From Bacteroides sp. UBA1773 (GTDB lineage: Bacteria; Bacteroidota; Bacteroidia; Bacteroidales; Bacteroidaceae), in contig DCGR01000009.1 of assembly GCA_002315285.1 (NCBI GenBank), positions 1 to 64,000 on the forward strand: a stretch of DNA of 64,000 bases, given 5' to 3'. The position numbers were made by a program, and so were the translations under genes. Below, in pieces: positions 34,207-43,500 of this stretch; position 1 is the stretch's first letter, and each line of letters starts with the position of its first letter. Below the pieces are notes generated by a model. It ran no database searches. It saw nothing but the letters and a program-made list of their open reading frames with translations, and was not told where the DNA came from.

Positions 34207-34770
34207 TCATTTGCAATCTTTATCCCAAAATATTTCTGCTGTGTTTGTCTGAAAATTGATTTTTCGTGCCAACATGAAAAAGTAATCGGATAAGCGGTTC
34301 ATGAATGCAAGAATATGTTCATCCACTTGGCAGGTCTCAGCCATGCGCAGAAGTTGCCGTTCGGTTCGCCGACACACCGTTTTCGTGATTTGGCATTGTG
34401 CCGACCCTTTGCATCCTCCGGGTAGTATGAAAGCATGGAGTTTCGGCACGATTCCATCCATTTCATCAATGGCAGTTTCCAGCTTTTGTAGGTCGTTGTC
34501 ACTTAAATTGCTGGCCGATGACAGTTGTGTATCCGATGTGTCGGTGGCAAGGTGAGAACCGATGACGAACATTTTGTGTTGGATCCAAAGTGTGGTGGCT
34601 TTGTCCTCTTCATCCGTTAGGAATGTCCGGAGAAGGCCTATGTGGGCGTTCAGTTCGTCAACATCGCCGTATGTTTCCAGTCTTACATGCGTTTTGCTAA
34701 CTCGTTTTCCTCCCACCAGTGAGGTCATACCCTTGTCGCCCGTGCGGGTATAAATAGAACATTTGCCCAT
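34207..34770 (-). CDS. PduO-type ATP:cob(I)alamin adenosyltransferase
   Basis: This enzyme transfers the adenosyl group of ATP to cob(I)alamin and makes adenosylcobalamin. The 187-residue protein has the full PduO signature: YTRTGDKGMTSL at the N-terminus (ATP binding), VDELNAHIGLLR, PGGCKGSAQ, CRRTERQLL and FMNRLSDYFFMLAR. The reading frame is whole. It lies 10 bp downstream of the methyltransferase-like gene in the rpoN-to-DUF2795 run. No B12-dependent enzyme is encoded nearby. Confidence 0.92.
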   Translation of the reverse strand: MGKCSIYTRTGDKGMTSLVGGKRVSKTHVRLETYGDVDELNAHIGLLRTFLTDEEDKATTLWIQHKMFVIGSHLATDTSDTQLSSASNLSDNDLQKLETAIDEMDGIVPKLHAFILPGGCKGSAQCQITKTVCRRTERQLLRMAETCQVDEHILAFMNRLSDYFFMLARKINFQTNTAEIFWDKDCK

Positions 34771-34780
34771 TGTTATCCGT

Positions 34781-35341
34781 TCAGAAGAAATTTATCTTAT
34801 AGTTTTTTTTGTATCTTTTTTTGTCGAAAAACACAATTCCTATGTCGTATAGGTCGAATGTTACGCCTGTATATTTGCTCTTTTCGATGTGCTTCCACCA
34901 ATTTTCGTTGGCTTTGTTGTCATGGATGTGCCCGATGACCAGTATGGTGCCTTCGTGTGCTAAGCGATGCAGGCGTTTGTATGCCTTCTCGTTATTTTCA
35001 GTATGTCCAATGTGTATGAAATCTGTTTTCCCTTCTTCCGAGAAACTCTTGAAATGCGGACAAGCAGCTTTGATATAGTCCGTACACGATCCATCCCCAC
35101 TTCCTTCTTCTATGATGGTTTTTGGATGAGCCCAATTCACGATCCGAAATAAAAGTCGGTTTACCTTTTCCCTATAGTGTGGTCCCTCTGGATAGTCACG
35201 TTCGTGCAGATCCGAATAGATATAATAAGGTAATGTCTCGTAAATCACATCATTGACAAAGGCAAAATCATTGGGCGACTGGATGCCGAATCCCTTGCAA
35301 TAGGCTATTCGCTTAATCCATCTGTACAGGCGTGGTATCAT
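34781..35341 (-). CDS. SAM-methyltransferase-like protein
   Basis: The 186-residue protein opens with RIAYCKGFGIQSPNDFAFV, a pattern common at the start of small Bacteroidetes proteins annotated as methyltransferase-like. TIIEEGSGDGSCTDYIKAA resembles a Rossmann SAM loop (GxGxG is only partly kept, as GSGDG). The C-terminal half (LVIGHIHDNKANENWW, TGVTFDLYDIGIVFF) resembles the sheet of O-methyltransferases. No substrate can be named. It overlaps the end of ispG by 29 bases, so it is translationally coupled to it. Confidence 0.65.
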   Translation of the reverse strand: MIPRLYRWIKRIAYCKGFGIQSPNDFAFVNDVIYETLPYYIYSDLHERDYPEGPHYREKVNRLLFRIVNWAHPKTIIEEGSGDGSCTDYIKAACPHFKSFSEEGKTDFIHIGHTENNEKAYKRLHRLAHEGTILVIGHIHDNKANENWWKHIEKSKYTGVTFDLYDIGIVFFDKKRYKKNYKINFF

Positions 35342-36890
35342 GGCTTATCAACTCCAGTAACTTTTCTACGGCATTCTCTTCCGGAATGTTTTTCTCAATA
35401 CATTGTTTGCCTTTGTAAAGGCTGATCTTGCCTCTTCCTGCTCCCACGTAACCATAGTCGGCATCCGCCATTTCTCCAATGCCATTTACGATACATCCCA
35501 TGATGCCTATTTTCACCCCAGTGAGGTGCGAGGTGGCTGCCTTGATGCGTGCCACCGTGCTTTGCAAGTCATACATTGTCCGTCCACATCCCGGACATGA
35601 AATGTATTCTGTTTTTGTAAAACGTGCGCGGGCAGCTTGTAGGATGGTGTATGCTGTGTTCCTGATTTCTTCTTTTGCGATCGAATCGTTTTGGTTCAGC
35701 AAAAGCAGTCCGTCAGCGATGCCATCGACAAACAATACTCCAGCTTCACAAGCGGCTTTCAGCTGAAAATCCTCAAGCTTTGTCTCGTCATATTCCAAAC
35801 AGACGAACAATGGATTGGGGATTCCTGCGTTCATGAGAGTGAAAGCAATGGCACGAATCTCTCCTAACCGGTTTCGTGTGGAAGGGTAGCACACCAGTTT
35901 GAGCGATGGATGCAGGCTGATGAATGATAGCAGCTCGTTGTCCATCGAAGCGACATTGAGTACGATGGTGTCTTTGATAGGCATTTCCTCCAACACGTCG
36001 GGCAAGGTGTCGGTGCGTCGTTCGGGCGCAAAGTAATTGAAGGTTTGGGGAATGATGTCAGTGGGCACTTCCAGCTTGCAAGGTCTGCAGGTGGTTGCAA
36101 ATTCCACCAGTTTCTTGGCTATGGGTATCTCTGCCTCAGGTGCTTCGCTCAGCGACACACGCACCGTGTCTCCAATGCCATCCAATAGGAGTGCGCCAAT
36201 GCCCACGGCCGATTTGATGCGTCCGTCTTCCCCCTCTCCTGCTTCGGTCACTCCGAGATGGAGCGGAAAGGCCATTCCTTCCTGGCTCATTTGGGCAACG
36301 AGTAGCCGTACGGTCCTGACCATGACGACGGTGTTCGATGCCTTGATGCTGATTACCACATTCCGAAAGTCTTCCTTTTGGCAAATGCGTAGGAACTCCA
36401 TGCACGATTCCACCATTCCTTCGGGTGTGTCGCCGTATTGGCTCATGATGCGTTCCGACAATGAGCCGTGGTTCACACCGATGCGGATGGCTGTATGATG
36501 TTCCTTGCAAATCTGGATGAGTGATGCGAAATGGCTGATGTCACGATAATTGCCCGGATTCACTCTTACTTTTTCGGCATAGAGTGCTGCTACGTCGGCC
36601 ACCTTGGGTGTGAAATGCACATCCGCCACCAGAGGGGTGTCGTAGCCTTGCGAGCGTAGTCCTATGTTTATTTGCTTCAGATTTTCCGCCTCGCGTACAC
36701 CCTGCGTGGTAAGCCTTACGTACTCTCCACCTGCATCAATGATACGTTTTGCTTGTGCTATGCAAGCGTCCGTGTCCATTGTCGAGGTGTTTGTCATGCT
36801 CTGGATGCGTATCGGGTTCTCTCCTCCTAATGGAGTGTTGCCTACATAGACTACCGAGGTTGGCCGGCGTGAGTAATTGAATAAATCCAT
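35313..36890 (-). CDS. ispG: 4-hydroxy-3-methylbut-2-enyl diphosphate synthase IspG (GcpE)
   Basis: IspG reduces the cyclic diphosphate MEcPP to HMBPP in the non-mevalonate isoprenoid pathway with a 4Fe-4S cluster. At 525 residues it is the long form with an extra middle domain, as in Bacteroidetes and plants. The N-terminal TIM barrel shows IQSMTNTSTMDTDA and PLVADVHFTPKVA. The C-terminal cluster ligands are SCPGCGRT and GIMGCIVNGIGE. The gene is 14 bp after purE on the minus strand. Confidence 0.95.
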   Translation of the reverse strand: MDLFNYSRRPTSVVYVGNTPLGGENPIRIQSMTNTSTMDTDACIAQAKRIIDAGGEYVRLTTQGVREAENLKQINIGLRSQGYDTPLVADVHFTPKVADVAALYAEKVRVNPGNYRDISHFASLIQICKEHHTAIRIGVNHGSLSERIMSQYGDTPEGMVESCMEFLRICQKEDFRNVVISIKASNTVVMVRTVRLLVAQMSQEGMAFPLHLGVTEAGEGEDGRIKSAVGIGALLLDGIGDTVRVSLSEAPEAEIPIAKKLVEFATTCRPCKLEVPTDIIPQTFNYFAPERRTDTLPDVLEEMPIKDTIVLNVASMDNELLSFISLHPSLKLVCYPSTRNRLGEIRAIAFTLMNAGIPNPLFVCLEYDETKLEDFQLKAACEAGVLFVDGIADGLLLLNQNDSIAKEEIRNTAYTILQAARARFTKTEYISCPGCGRTMYDLQSTVARIKAATSHLTGVKIGIMGCIVNGIGEMADADYGYVGAGRGKISLYKGKQCIEKNIPEENAVEKLLELISHDTTPVQMD

Positions 36891-36904
36891 GTGAGGATGG
36901 TGAG

Positions 36905-37414
36905 TCAGTTGGTCTTGTATTCGTATGCTATCTCTTTGAGGTCTTGGTTTGCCTTCACGATTTTGTTTTTCAGTCCGGCTTTGTAGTCGGTCAGTCTTGT
37001 TGCGATGTCCTTGTCGCTGAGTGCCAGCATCTGCACAGCCAGGATGGCGGCATTCAAGGCTCCATTGATGGCAACGGTTGCCACGGGTATTCCGGGAGGC
37101 ATCTGTATGATGGAGTAAAGGGCATCTACTCCGCCCAGTACATCACTTTTTATGGGTACTCCCACTACAGGCAGTGTAGTGTTCGCTGCGATGACTCCTG
37201 GCAAAGCGGCAGCCATGCCAGCGGCGGCAATAATCACTTGGATGCCACGCCCTGCAGCTCCTTGGGCAAACTGTTCCACTTCGTGGGGTGTCCGGTGGGC
37301 CGACAGCGCGTTCATCTCAAAAGGAATTTGCATTTGGTTGAGCAAATCGGCCGATTTCTGCATCACGGGCAGGTCGGATGTGCTGCCCATGATGATGCTT
37401 ACGAGTGGAGTCAT
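36905..37414 (-). CDS. purE: N5-carboxyaminoimidazole ribonucleotide mutase PurE
   Basis: PurE moves the carboxyl group of N5-CAIR to make CAIR in purine synthesis. The 169-residue protein has [12 protein letters not shown] near the start, NALSAHRTP with the conserved His, [12 protein letters not shown] and [11 protein letters not shown]. It is the class I bacterial type. The start overlaps the gcvH stop as ATGA. Confidence 0.95.
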   Translation of the reverse strand: MTPLVSIIMGSTSDLPVMQKSADLLNQMQIPFEMNALSAHRTPHEVEQFAQGAAGRGIQVIIAAAGMAAALPGVIAANTTLPVVGVPIKSDVLGGVDALYSIIQMPPGIPVATVAINGALNAAILAVQMLALSDKDIATRLTDYKAGLKNKIVKANQDLKEIAYEYKTN

Positions 37415-37785
37415 AGGATGGCCTGGTATGCGTCTGCGTCAAGTAAGCTGTCCAGTTCGGCTGCGTTGTCAACGCGCATCTTGATAATCCATCCTTCTCC
37501 GTATGGGTCACTGTTCACAAGTTCAGGGTGGTCGTTCAGTGATTCGTTCATTTCCAACACTTCACCTGCAACAGGCAAATACAGTTCGCTGACGGTTTTC
37601 ACGGCTTCTACCGTACCAAACACTTCGTTTTGTGCAAGCTTGTCGCCTACCGACGTGATGTCGAGATATACGATGTCGCCTAACTGGTCTTGTGCATAAT
37701 CGGTAATGCCTACTATGGCTTCGTTCCCATCGACGCGAATCCATTCGTGTTCGTTCGTGTACTTGATGTCTTTTGGATAATTCAT
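37411..37785 (-). CDS. gcvH: Glycine cleavage system H protein GcvH
   Basis: GcvH carries the lipoyl arm that shuttles intermediates between the P, T and L proteins of glycine cleavage. The 124-residue protein starts [15 protein letters not shown] and has the lipoylation site at Lys63 in [12 protein letters not shown], with the closing [11 protein letters not shown] start at ATG 37785. An open frame extends about 200 codons upstream, but it lies out of frame over the PAP2 gene and is not part of GcvH. The other glycine-cleavage genes are not in this window. Confidence 0.95.
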   Translation of the reverse strand: MNYPKDIKYTNEHEWIRVDGNEAIVGITDYAQDQLGDIVYLDITSVGDKLAQNEVFGTVEAVKTVSELYLPVAGEVLEMNESLNDHPELVNSDPYGEGWIIKMRVDNAAELDSLLDADAYQAIL

Positions 37786-37826
37786 GACTTTTTGTTTTTT
37801 ATGATTGAGGTTGTAAATGAAATATG

Positions 37827-38474
37827 CTATATGAACAGGATGCCGGCTATCCCGCAGATTACTCCAATTGCAAATCCCCATGCTATTTCCATGATGGTGT
37901 GTTGTCGCACTATCATTCGTGCCGTACCCAACATGCCCGAAAGCAGCACGAATACGCATAGCCAATACACGGGATTGAAGTTGAATATGAAGCTGAGCGA
38001 AAGCAATCCGCCCACCATGAGCCCGCAACTGGCCACGTGTGTGCTGATTTTCCAGCGTATGTTGATGAGGGCGCATGACACCATACAAATAAGGCACGAC
38101 ATGATGATGCCGGAGATGCAACGGGGGAAGTGCATCTGTTGCATGGTGTAGTAGCACGCTGAGTAACTCAGTGTGGTAAGGATATAGGGCAGGAAACGGC
38201 TCTCTCGTTGTGCTAACTTGACGATGTTCCAACCTTTTATCTTGCGCACAGCCCAAATGGACAACTGGGGCAGCAACAACGTAAAGACAAACACGATGCT
38301 CAAGGTCATCAGTTTGTAGCTGAGGTGCATGATGTGGAGATAAGTGCATGTGAACAGGCATAGGTAGGCGAAAAACGGAAGGAACAGTGGCTTGATGAGC
38401 CATGCCAACACGCTCGATGCCTTGAGCATCCAGCTTATCGCTGTGATTCGTTTGTTGGTTCTTCTTGTTGCCAT
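37827..38474 (-). CDS. PAP2-like integral membrane phosphatase
   Basis: The 215-residue protein has six hydrophobic segments after a basic start ([12 protein letters not shown]). The PAP2 pattern is only partly kept: [13 protein letters not shown] fits the second motif (His after the S/T), and [18 protein letters not shown] fits the third with Arg, His and Glu. The first motif, KxxxxxxRP, is not evident, so the active site may be altered. Relatives remove phosphate from undecaprenyl pyrophosphate or lipid A. I use ATG 38474, 10 bp after the rpoN stop. Confidence 0.7.
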   Translation of the reverse strand: MATRRTNKRITAISWMLKASSVLAWLIKPLFLPFFAYLCLFTCTYLHIMHLSYKLMTLSIVFVFTLLLPQLSIWAVRKIKGWNIVKLAQRESRFLPYILTTLSYSACYYTMQQMHFPRCISGIIMSCLICMVSCALINIRWKISTHVASCGLMVGGLLSLSFIFNFNPVYWLCVFVLLSGMLGTARMIVRQHTIMEIAWGFAIGVICGIAGILFI

Positions 38475-38484
38475 CTCTTTTTGT

Positions 38485-39984
38485 TCATTTGCGTAGCCGC
38501 GCCACGGCGATACCAAGCATTTCCCTGTACTTGGCCACTGTGCGTCGTGCTATGGGGTATCCTTTTCCTTTCAATATTTCCGACAGCTTGTCATCCGATA
38601 GGGGATGTCCTTTCACCTCGGTTTCTATACATTCCTTGAGTATGCTTTTTATCATGCGTACCGAGATTTCCTCTCCTTCATTGGTCGTATATTTGTGTCC
38701 GAAGAAGTGGCTGAGGGGAAATATGCCGAAGTCGGTTTGTACATATTTGCTGTTCTTGACCCTTGAAACCGTACTGATGTCAAGTTGTGCTCGTTCTGCC
38801 ACATCCTTGAGTATCATGGGCTGCAACATGTCTTCATCGCCTTCAATGAAATAGGCTCTTTGTATGTCAATGATGTTTTGCATTACTGCCAACAGCGTGT
38901 TTCGGCGTTGTGTTACGGCAGCTATGAAGTTTTGGGCAGCTTCTATACGGTCCTTCATGAATGCCAACGCTTCGTTTTCTTTGACACTTAGCTGCTTGCG
39001 GTTTTGTTGCCGCCCGTTGAGTAGTTGGGCGAACTCTTGGCTGATGCGCAGTTCTGGAACGAAATCATCGTTGAGCCGAAGAACGATTTCCCCTTCGTCG
39101 GTAGTGGTGACGATGAAATCTGGTGTGATTACTTGATTGGCTTTCCCCTGGTATTCGTCCAATGCGCTTCCTGGTCTGGGGTTTAATCGGGTGAGTGAGG
39201 TGAAAAGCTCTTCGTATTGGTCTTCGTCCAGTTTCATCGCCTGCATAATCCGTTCTTTTCGCTTGTTGATGAAATCATCCCAGTATTTGCTGATCAACGT
39301 TATGCCGTCGTCGCGCAGTTGGCTTTCTGGTTTGCGGCGCAGCTGTATCAATAGGCATTCCTGCAAACTCGTTGCGGCTATGCCCGCGGGGTCGAAAGTC
39401 TGGATGATACGCAGTGTCTTTTCCACTTCGCTGGCTGAGGTCGGTAGGTCTTGGTACAGTTCCAGCTCGGCTGCCAGCGATTCTACAGGCTTTCTCAACA
39501 ACCCATCGTGGTCGAGTGATCCGATGATGTATTCGGCAATCTCCGTTTCCCGATCCGAGAATGCTTGTGTGCCGACTTGTTCCTTGAGTACATCGTAGAA
39601 CGACGGATTGTTCGAGATGGGAATCTCGCTGTTGGTCGATGAAGGGCTCACACTCACGTCGCGAAGCTTGTAGTCGGGAATGTCGTCTTCCGTACGGTAG
39701 TCGGCAAGCATGTCGTTGTCAAAGGCATCGATGGAGTAGGGGTCTGTCTCGTCGTTGGTGTTGGTGTCATTCTGATCGTTTTCATCCGAAGGAGAGTCGC
39801 TGTTGGGATCGTCATGAGTGGCAGGCACATCTTCTGTCAGCGCAGGATTCTTTTCCAATTCTGCGTTGAACCGTTGTTCCAGTTCTGTCGCTGGTATTTC
39901 AATCAATTCCGCTACAAGTATTTGTTGTGGCGAAAGTGTTTGAATCTGCTTTTGCTTCTGTAGCTCTCCTGAACGTCCTACCAT
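38485..39984 (-). CDS. rpoN: RNA polymerase sigma-54 factor RpoN
   Basis: The 499-residue protein has region I (QTLSPQQILVAELIEIPATELEQRF), an acidic linker rich in Asp and Asn (about residues 55-100), the core-binding region (FDPAGIAATSLQECLLIQL) and the C-terminal helix-turn-helix (VAERAQLDISTVSRV). The RpoN box reads ARRTVAKYREM and lies about 20 residues from the end. Sigma-54 needs AAA activators, none of which is encoded here. It heads the minus-strand housekeeping run. Confidence 0.95.
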   Translation of the reverse strand: MVGRSGELQKQKQIQTLSPQQILVAELIEIPATELEQRFNAELEKNPALTEDVPATHDDPNSDSPSDENDQNDTNTNDETDPYSIDAFDNDMLADYRTEDDIPDYKLRDVSVSPSSTNSEIPISNNPSFYDVLKEQVGTQAFSDRETEIAEYIIGSLDHDGLLRKPVESLAAELELYQDLPTSASEVEKTLRIIQTFDPAGIAATSLQECLLIQLRRKPESQLRDDGITLISKYWDDFINKRKERIMQAMKLDEDQYEELFTSLTRLNPRPGSALDEYQGKANQVITPDFIVTTTDEGEIVLRLNDDFVPELRISQEFAQLLNGRQQNRKQLSVKENEALAFMKDRIEAAQNFIAAVTQRRNTLLAVMQNIIDIQRAYFIEGDEDMLQPMILKDVAERAQLDISTVSRVKNSKYVQTDFGIFPLSHFFGHKYTTNEGEEISVRMIKSILKECIETEVKGHPLSDDKLSEILKGKGYPIARRTVAKYREMLGIAVARLRK

Positions 39985-40007
39985 AGGTGTGTTGCCATAA
40001 CGGATGG

Positions 40008-40015
40008 CAAAGATA
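40008..40015 (-). promoter_or_regulatory. -7 box for rpoN
   Basis: The minus strand reads TATCTTTG (TAnnTTTG), 23 bp before the ATG at 39984. Confidence 0.5.
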
Positions 40016-40048
40016 GTGCAATTAATCCAAATGATGAAATTCCCGTCT

Positions 40049-40774
40049 TTATTTTCTCGTTTTTTGGCCTTGCTGTTCCTCCATCAGTTTTACGAACTCC
40101 GTCATGCCGGCAGAAGCACCTTTTTGTATTACATGCACGTTTCGTGCCGATGAAATGGCCACACTCTTGGGGTCAATCAGATATACAGGTACGTCGTAAG
40201 GCACATAATTGAGGAGTCCGGCTGCCGGATACACATTCATGGAGGTGCCGATGATGAGGAAAATGTCCGCTTGTTCGCAGTAGGAAATGGCCTTTTCTAT
40301 TTCTGGCACAGCCTCTCCAAACCACACGATGAATGGACGAAGTTGTGAGCCATCGGCGGCGAGGTCACCAATATGCACATCGTAGGCTTCAGGTTGGAGT
40401 TCCTTGATGTGTTTCGGGTTGTTTGGATCCCGTGAGGAGGTCACCTTGGTAAGTTCTCCGTGCAGGTGTATCACGTGTGAGCTTCCTGCCCGTTCGTGTA
40501 GGTTATCTACGTTTTGTGTCACGATGGTCACCTCGAAACTGTCTTCCAGTTGGGCAAGCAACAAGTGCCCTTGATTGGGTTTTAGCCCTGTCAGTTTTTT
40601 CCTGAGCGAGTTGTAAAAATCAGTGACGAGTCGTGGATTGCGTTCGTAACCTTCAGGTGTGGCGACATCTTCCACCCTGTTTTGCTCCCACAAACCGCCT
40701 GAGTCGCGGAATGTGCTCATGCCGCTTTCCGCACTTATGCCTGCTCCGGTAAGTACTACCAATTTTTTCTTCAT
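40049..40774 (-). CDS. Sir2-family NAD-dependent protein deacylase without zinc cysteines
   Basis: The 241-residue protein has the sirtuin motifs LTGAGISAESGMSTFRDSGGLW (NAD), TQNVDNLHERAG, the catalytic His in HLHGEL, PFIVWFGEAVP and LIIGTSMNVYPAAG. It should use NAD to remove acyl groups from lysines. Between HLHGEL and PFIVWFGE there is no Cys at all (TKVTSSRDPNNPKHIKEL), so the usual four-Cys zinc site is missing. I start at ATG 40774 (MKKKLVVLTGAG). The gene is divergent from an FKBP gene. Confidence 0.88.
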   Translation of the reverse strand: MKKKLVVLTGAGISAESGMSTFRDSGGLWEQNRVEDVATPEGYERNPRLVTDFYNSLRKKLTGLKPNQGHLLLAQLEDSFEVTIVTQNVDNLHERAGSSHVIHLHGELTKVTSSRDPNNPKHIKELQPEAYDVHIGDLAADGSQLRPFIVWFGEAVPEIEKAISYCEQADIFLIIGTSMNVYPAAGLLNYVPYDVPVYLIDPKSVAISSARNVHVIQKGASAGMTEFVKLMEEQQGQKTRK

Positions 40775-40800
40775 ATAGCTATTCCATTTGATTTCTTTCA

Positions 40801-40808
40801 CAAAATTA
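40801..40808 (-). promoter_or_regulatory. -7 box for the sirtuin gene
   Basis: The minus strand reads TAATTTTG (TAnnTTTG), 26 bp before the ATG at 40774. Confidence 0.5.
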
Positions 40809-40886
40809 TTAAAAATCTGTGAAACACTGCCGTGATGTCAATAAAAAAGCCTAACTTTACGCACTTTTTGAAAATCAAGGATTTTT

Positions 40887-41471
40887 ATGGATAAATTCAG
40901 TTACGCGATTGGCCTGGGAATAGGTCAGAATTTGATGAGCATGGGGGCAAAAGGTCTTCAGGTAGATGACTTTGCCAAAGCGGTTGCAGATGTGTTGAAC
41001 GGTAATCCTACGGCAATTTCGCATACCGAAGCCCGTGACATTGTGAACAAGTATTTCTCGGAAATGGAAGAGACGATGAATGCCCAGAACATCGAGCAGG
41101 GAAAGAAATTCCTCGACGAAAATGCCAAACGTCCTGAAGTCACTGTCTTGCCGAGTGGCTTGCAATACGAAGTGATTAGCCAAGGCACGGGCAAGCAGCC
41201 GAAGGCTTCCGATCGTGTGAAAGTTCACTATGAAGGCACTCTGATCGATGGCACCATGTTCGATAGTTCTGTAAAGCGTGGCGAGCCAGCCGTGTTCGGA
41301 GTCACTCAGGTCATCAAGGGATGGGTCGAGGCCTTGCAGCTGATGAGCGAGGGAGCGAAGTGGCGTCTGTTCATCCCCTCCGATCTTGCCTACGGTGCAC
41401 AACAGGCTGGCGAATTGATTCCCCCTTATAGTACGCTTGTTTTCGAGGTCGAGCTCATCAAGGTTCTTTAA
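40887..41471 (+). CDS. FKBP-type peptidyl-prolyl isomerase (cytoplasmic)
   Basis: The 194-residue protein lacks a signal peptide. Residues about 1-80 are the helical FKBP N-terminal dimerisation region (MDKFSYAIGLGIGQNLM). Residues about 90-194 are the FKBP fold with VKVHYEGTLIDGTMFDSS, VIKGWVEALQLM, WRLFIPSDLAYG and YSTLVFEVELIKV, keeping the aromatic active-site residues. It catalyses proline isomerisation in protein folding. A lipoprotein paralogue follows 31 bp later, so one gene serves the cytoplasm and the other the envelope. Confidence 0.93.
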   Translation: MDKFSYAIGLGIGQNLMSMGAKGLQVDDFAKAVADVLNGNPTAISHTEARDIVNKYFSEMEETMNAQNIEQGKKFLDENAKRPEVTVLPSGLQYEVISQGTGKQPKASDRVKVHYEGTLIDGTMFDSSVKRGEPAVFGVTQVIKGWVEALQLMSEGAKWRLFIPSDLAYGAQQAGELIPPYSTLVFEVELIKVL

Positions 41472-41502
41472 ACGAACAATTTTTTAAATTAAAATAGTGA
41501 AA

Positions 41503-42381
41503 ATGAAAAAAATTAGTCTTGTCATTGCAGTGTTCGCTGCTGTATGTGCTTTTGTGGGATGTGCACAAACTCCTAAAGCTCAATTGAAAACCGATGTCGA
41601 TTCGTTGTCTTACATGTATGGTCTTGCCAACAATCAAGGTATGCTTCCATACGCTCAGCAGCAGTTCGGGTTGGATACTACTTACATGGAACAGTTTGTC
41701 AAGGGTATTGTCGAAGGCATGAAGGATGCTTCGCCGGAGGCAACCGCTTATTTTGCAGGCGTGCAGATTGGTCAGCAGTTCGCAGGTCGCATTTTCAATG
41801 CCATCAATCAGGAGATTTCTGGCAGCGATTCAGTGAAAGTGCTTCCAAAGGAAAATCTGTTGGCAGGTTTCCTTGATGGCGTACAAAACAGAGGAATTTG
41901 CACCCCAGCACAGGCTGCCGAATTTGTTCAGTCGCATTCCGATAGCATTAAGAATCGTTTCATGAAGGAAACCTTTGCCGATGTCATTGCCGAAGGAGAG
42001 AAATTCCTTGCTGAAAACAAAACCAAGGAAGGTGTTCAGGTTACACCCAGCGGCTTGCAGTACAAGGTCATCACGGCTGGTACAGGTGAAATCCCTACCG
42101 AAAACGATAATGTGGAAGTAAACTACAAAGGTACCCTCATCGATGGTACTGAGTTCGATAGCTCTTATTCTCGCAATGAGCCTACTAAGTTCCGTGCCAA
42201 TCAGGTGATTCCTGGTTGGACAGAGGCTCTCACAATGATGCCTGTAGGCAGTAAGTGGGAACTCTATATCCCATACGACTTGGCATACGGAAACCGTCAG
42301 GCTGGCGAAAAGATCAAGCCATTCTCCACACTTGTCTTCGAGGTCGAATTGATCAGCATCGTAAAGGACGACAAAAAATAA
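41503..42381 (+). CDS. FKBP-type peptidyl-prolyl isomerase lipoprotein
   Basis: MKKISLVIAVFAAVCAFVGC is a lipoprotein signal, so this isomerase acts in the envelope. A helical N-terminal FKBP region with two SLSYMYGLANNQ-like and FAGVQIGQQFAGRIF segments covers about residues 30-165. The C-terminal FKBP domain shows VEVNYKGTLIDGTEFDSS, VIPGWTEALTMM, WELYIPYDLAYG and FSTLVFEVELISI. The C-terminal halves of the two FKBP genes are alike and they probably arose by duplication. I use the ATG at 41503 rather than the in-frame GTG two codons earlier. Confidence 0.93.
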   Translation: MKKISLVIAVFAAVCAFVGCAQTPKAQLKTDVDSLSYMYGLANNQGMLPYAQQQFGLDTTYMEQFVKGIVEGMKDASPEATAYFAGVQIGQQFAGRIFNAINQEISGSDSVKVLPKENLLAGFLDGVQNRGICTPAQAAEFVQSHSDSIKNRFMKETFADVIAEGEKFLAENKTKEGVQVTPSGLQYKVITAGTGEIPTENDNVEVNYKGTLIDGTEFDSSYSRNEPTKFRANQVIPGWTEALTMMPVGSKWELYIPYDLAYGNRQAGEKIKPFSTLVFEVELISIVKDDKK

Positions 42382-42415
42382 GCTGACGCATTTTGCGTGT
42401 CGATTCTGACGGCAG

Positions 42416-42460
42416 AGGCAGATGTCTGGTGGAAACCGGGTGTCTGCCTTTGTTGTTTTT
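42416..42460 (+). terminator. Intrinsic terminator after the FKBP genes
   Basis: AGGCAGA (42416-42422) pairs with TCTGCCT (42443-42449), with a small inner stem, and a T-rich tail follows. Confidence 0.7.
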
Positions 42461-42740
42461 CTGCGTCGCGGAAGTTTTTGCTTTCATCAAGAGTGTCAAA
42501 AAGCGTATGGATTTCGTCAGGGTTAGGTGACGATCCCCTTCGGCCATGCGATTTGTTTTTATTCGGTTTCTATGCATTTCCAATGACGTTTTTGTTTATT
42601 TCAGTTGATTTAACATATTTTTACATGTGTTTTGCAAACTGAATTTTGCAAATTTTTGCCTTGAAAATAGAGCAGTTTGGAAAAAAACGGGGGAATCACC
42701 CATTTTCTCATCAAGTTATTTATGTTTTTTTTGCAAAAGT

Positions 42741-42771
42741 TTTGCGGAATTAGTTTTTCTTTCTACATTTG
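42741..42771 (+). promoter_or_regulatory. Strong promoter in the gap before the PUL
   Basis: TTTG at 42741-42744 and TACATTTG at 42764-42771 match the -33 and -7 elements with the ideal 19-bp spacer. The nearest start codon on this strand with a credible gene is 730 bp away, so it implies a long leader or a separate RNA. Confidence 0.6.
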
Positions 42772-42774
42772 CAC

Positions 42775-43060
42775 CGACACTTTCGCTGAAAGTTCCCTCG
42801 CCAAGGAGCCAAAGTGGAAAGTGTTGACATCGATGGAAAGACGTTGACTTACGTTTTGTCCCGCTATCTTGAACCTCGCAAGTTCAGTTGACTTGGTTCG
42901 TTGGATAAAACATGGTCAATTCCGCTTGGAGCAATTGTAGGTTGCGTTTTTGTCGCACCTAACAATTACCGAGACTGTTTTGACATGTTTTCCGAATTGT
43001 AGAAAGGGGTGGTAACACCATGGTAGCAGGATACGCAAAAGCCGAATCCCGCGTTTTTTT
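42775..43060 (+). other. Possible structured RNA or long susC leader
   Basis: Right after the promoter, ACACTTTC and GAAAGTGT form a perfect 8-bp stem, with an alternative ACTTTC/GAAAGT stem inside. Further hairpins are seen near 42930-42970 and in GGTGGTAACACC near 43010. Positions 42866-42885 are a 20-mer shared with 18386-18405. There is no convincing open frame on either strand. The rest of the gap up to 43500 is AT-rich, with only short hairpins close to the susC start. A non-coding RNA or leader role is inference. Confidence 0.35.
42866..42885 (+). repeat. Copy 2 of a dispersed 20-bp repeat
   Basis: Identical to the reverse complement of 18386-18405. Confidence 0.7.
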
Positions 43061-43500
43061 ATCCGTGTCGTTGCAGAAAAAAAAGTATGAACCGTCCGGC
43101 ATTCAGGGATTCACCGGGCACATGAAAGAGACAAAGACATGAAACGACTGTTCATTCCCTTGATGAACCATGCAGCAGGTGTCCCCATCAGTTGCAGGGT
43201 TTTGTCGTGTGTATGGAGTTTGGGAGAAGTTGACAGTGCGGTGAAGCGTCATATATTTAGGTGTATGTGTCAGGTCTTTCCTGTTTGTCGTATGCACATT
43301 CCGTCAATGATTATCGGGTGGAAACAACCAACCAATTTTATAAATAACTTTAGTATTAACCCAATTAACCTCAAAATGCCAATGAATTAAAGACCAATCA
43401 AATCCTACAAGAATCTTTTGTTGGGACCCGTGTGGTCCAGAGTAACAACGTCCCGTCAGAGGGACAAAAATTAATAATCTTATTAAAATAAACCAAAAAG

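Noticed and set aside
37786..38403. About 200 extra in-frame codons before gcvH
   Set aside because: GcvH has a normal start at 37785, and the extra codons are antisense-like frame sequence over the PAP2 gene.
42397..43390. Three open frames of 66-83 codons in the gap before susC
   Set aside because: They are T- and Cys-rich, cross the terminator, promoter and hairpins, and show no domain.
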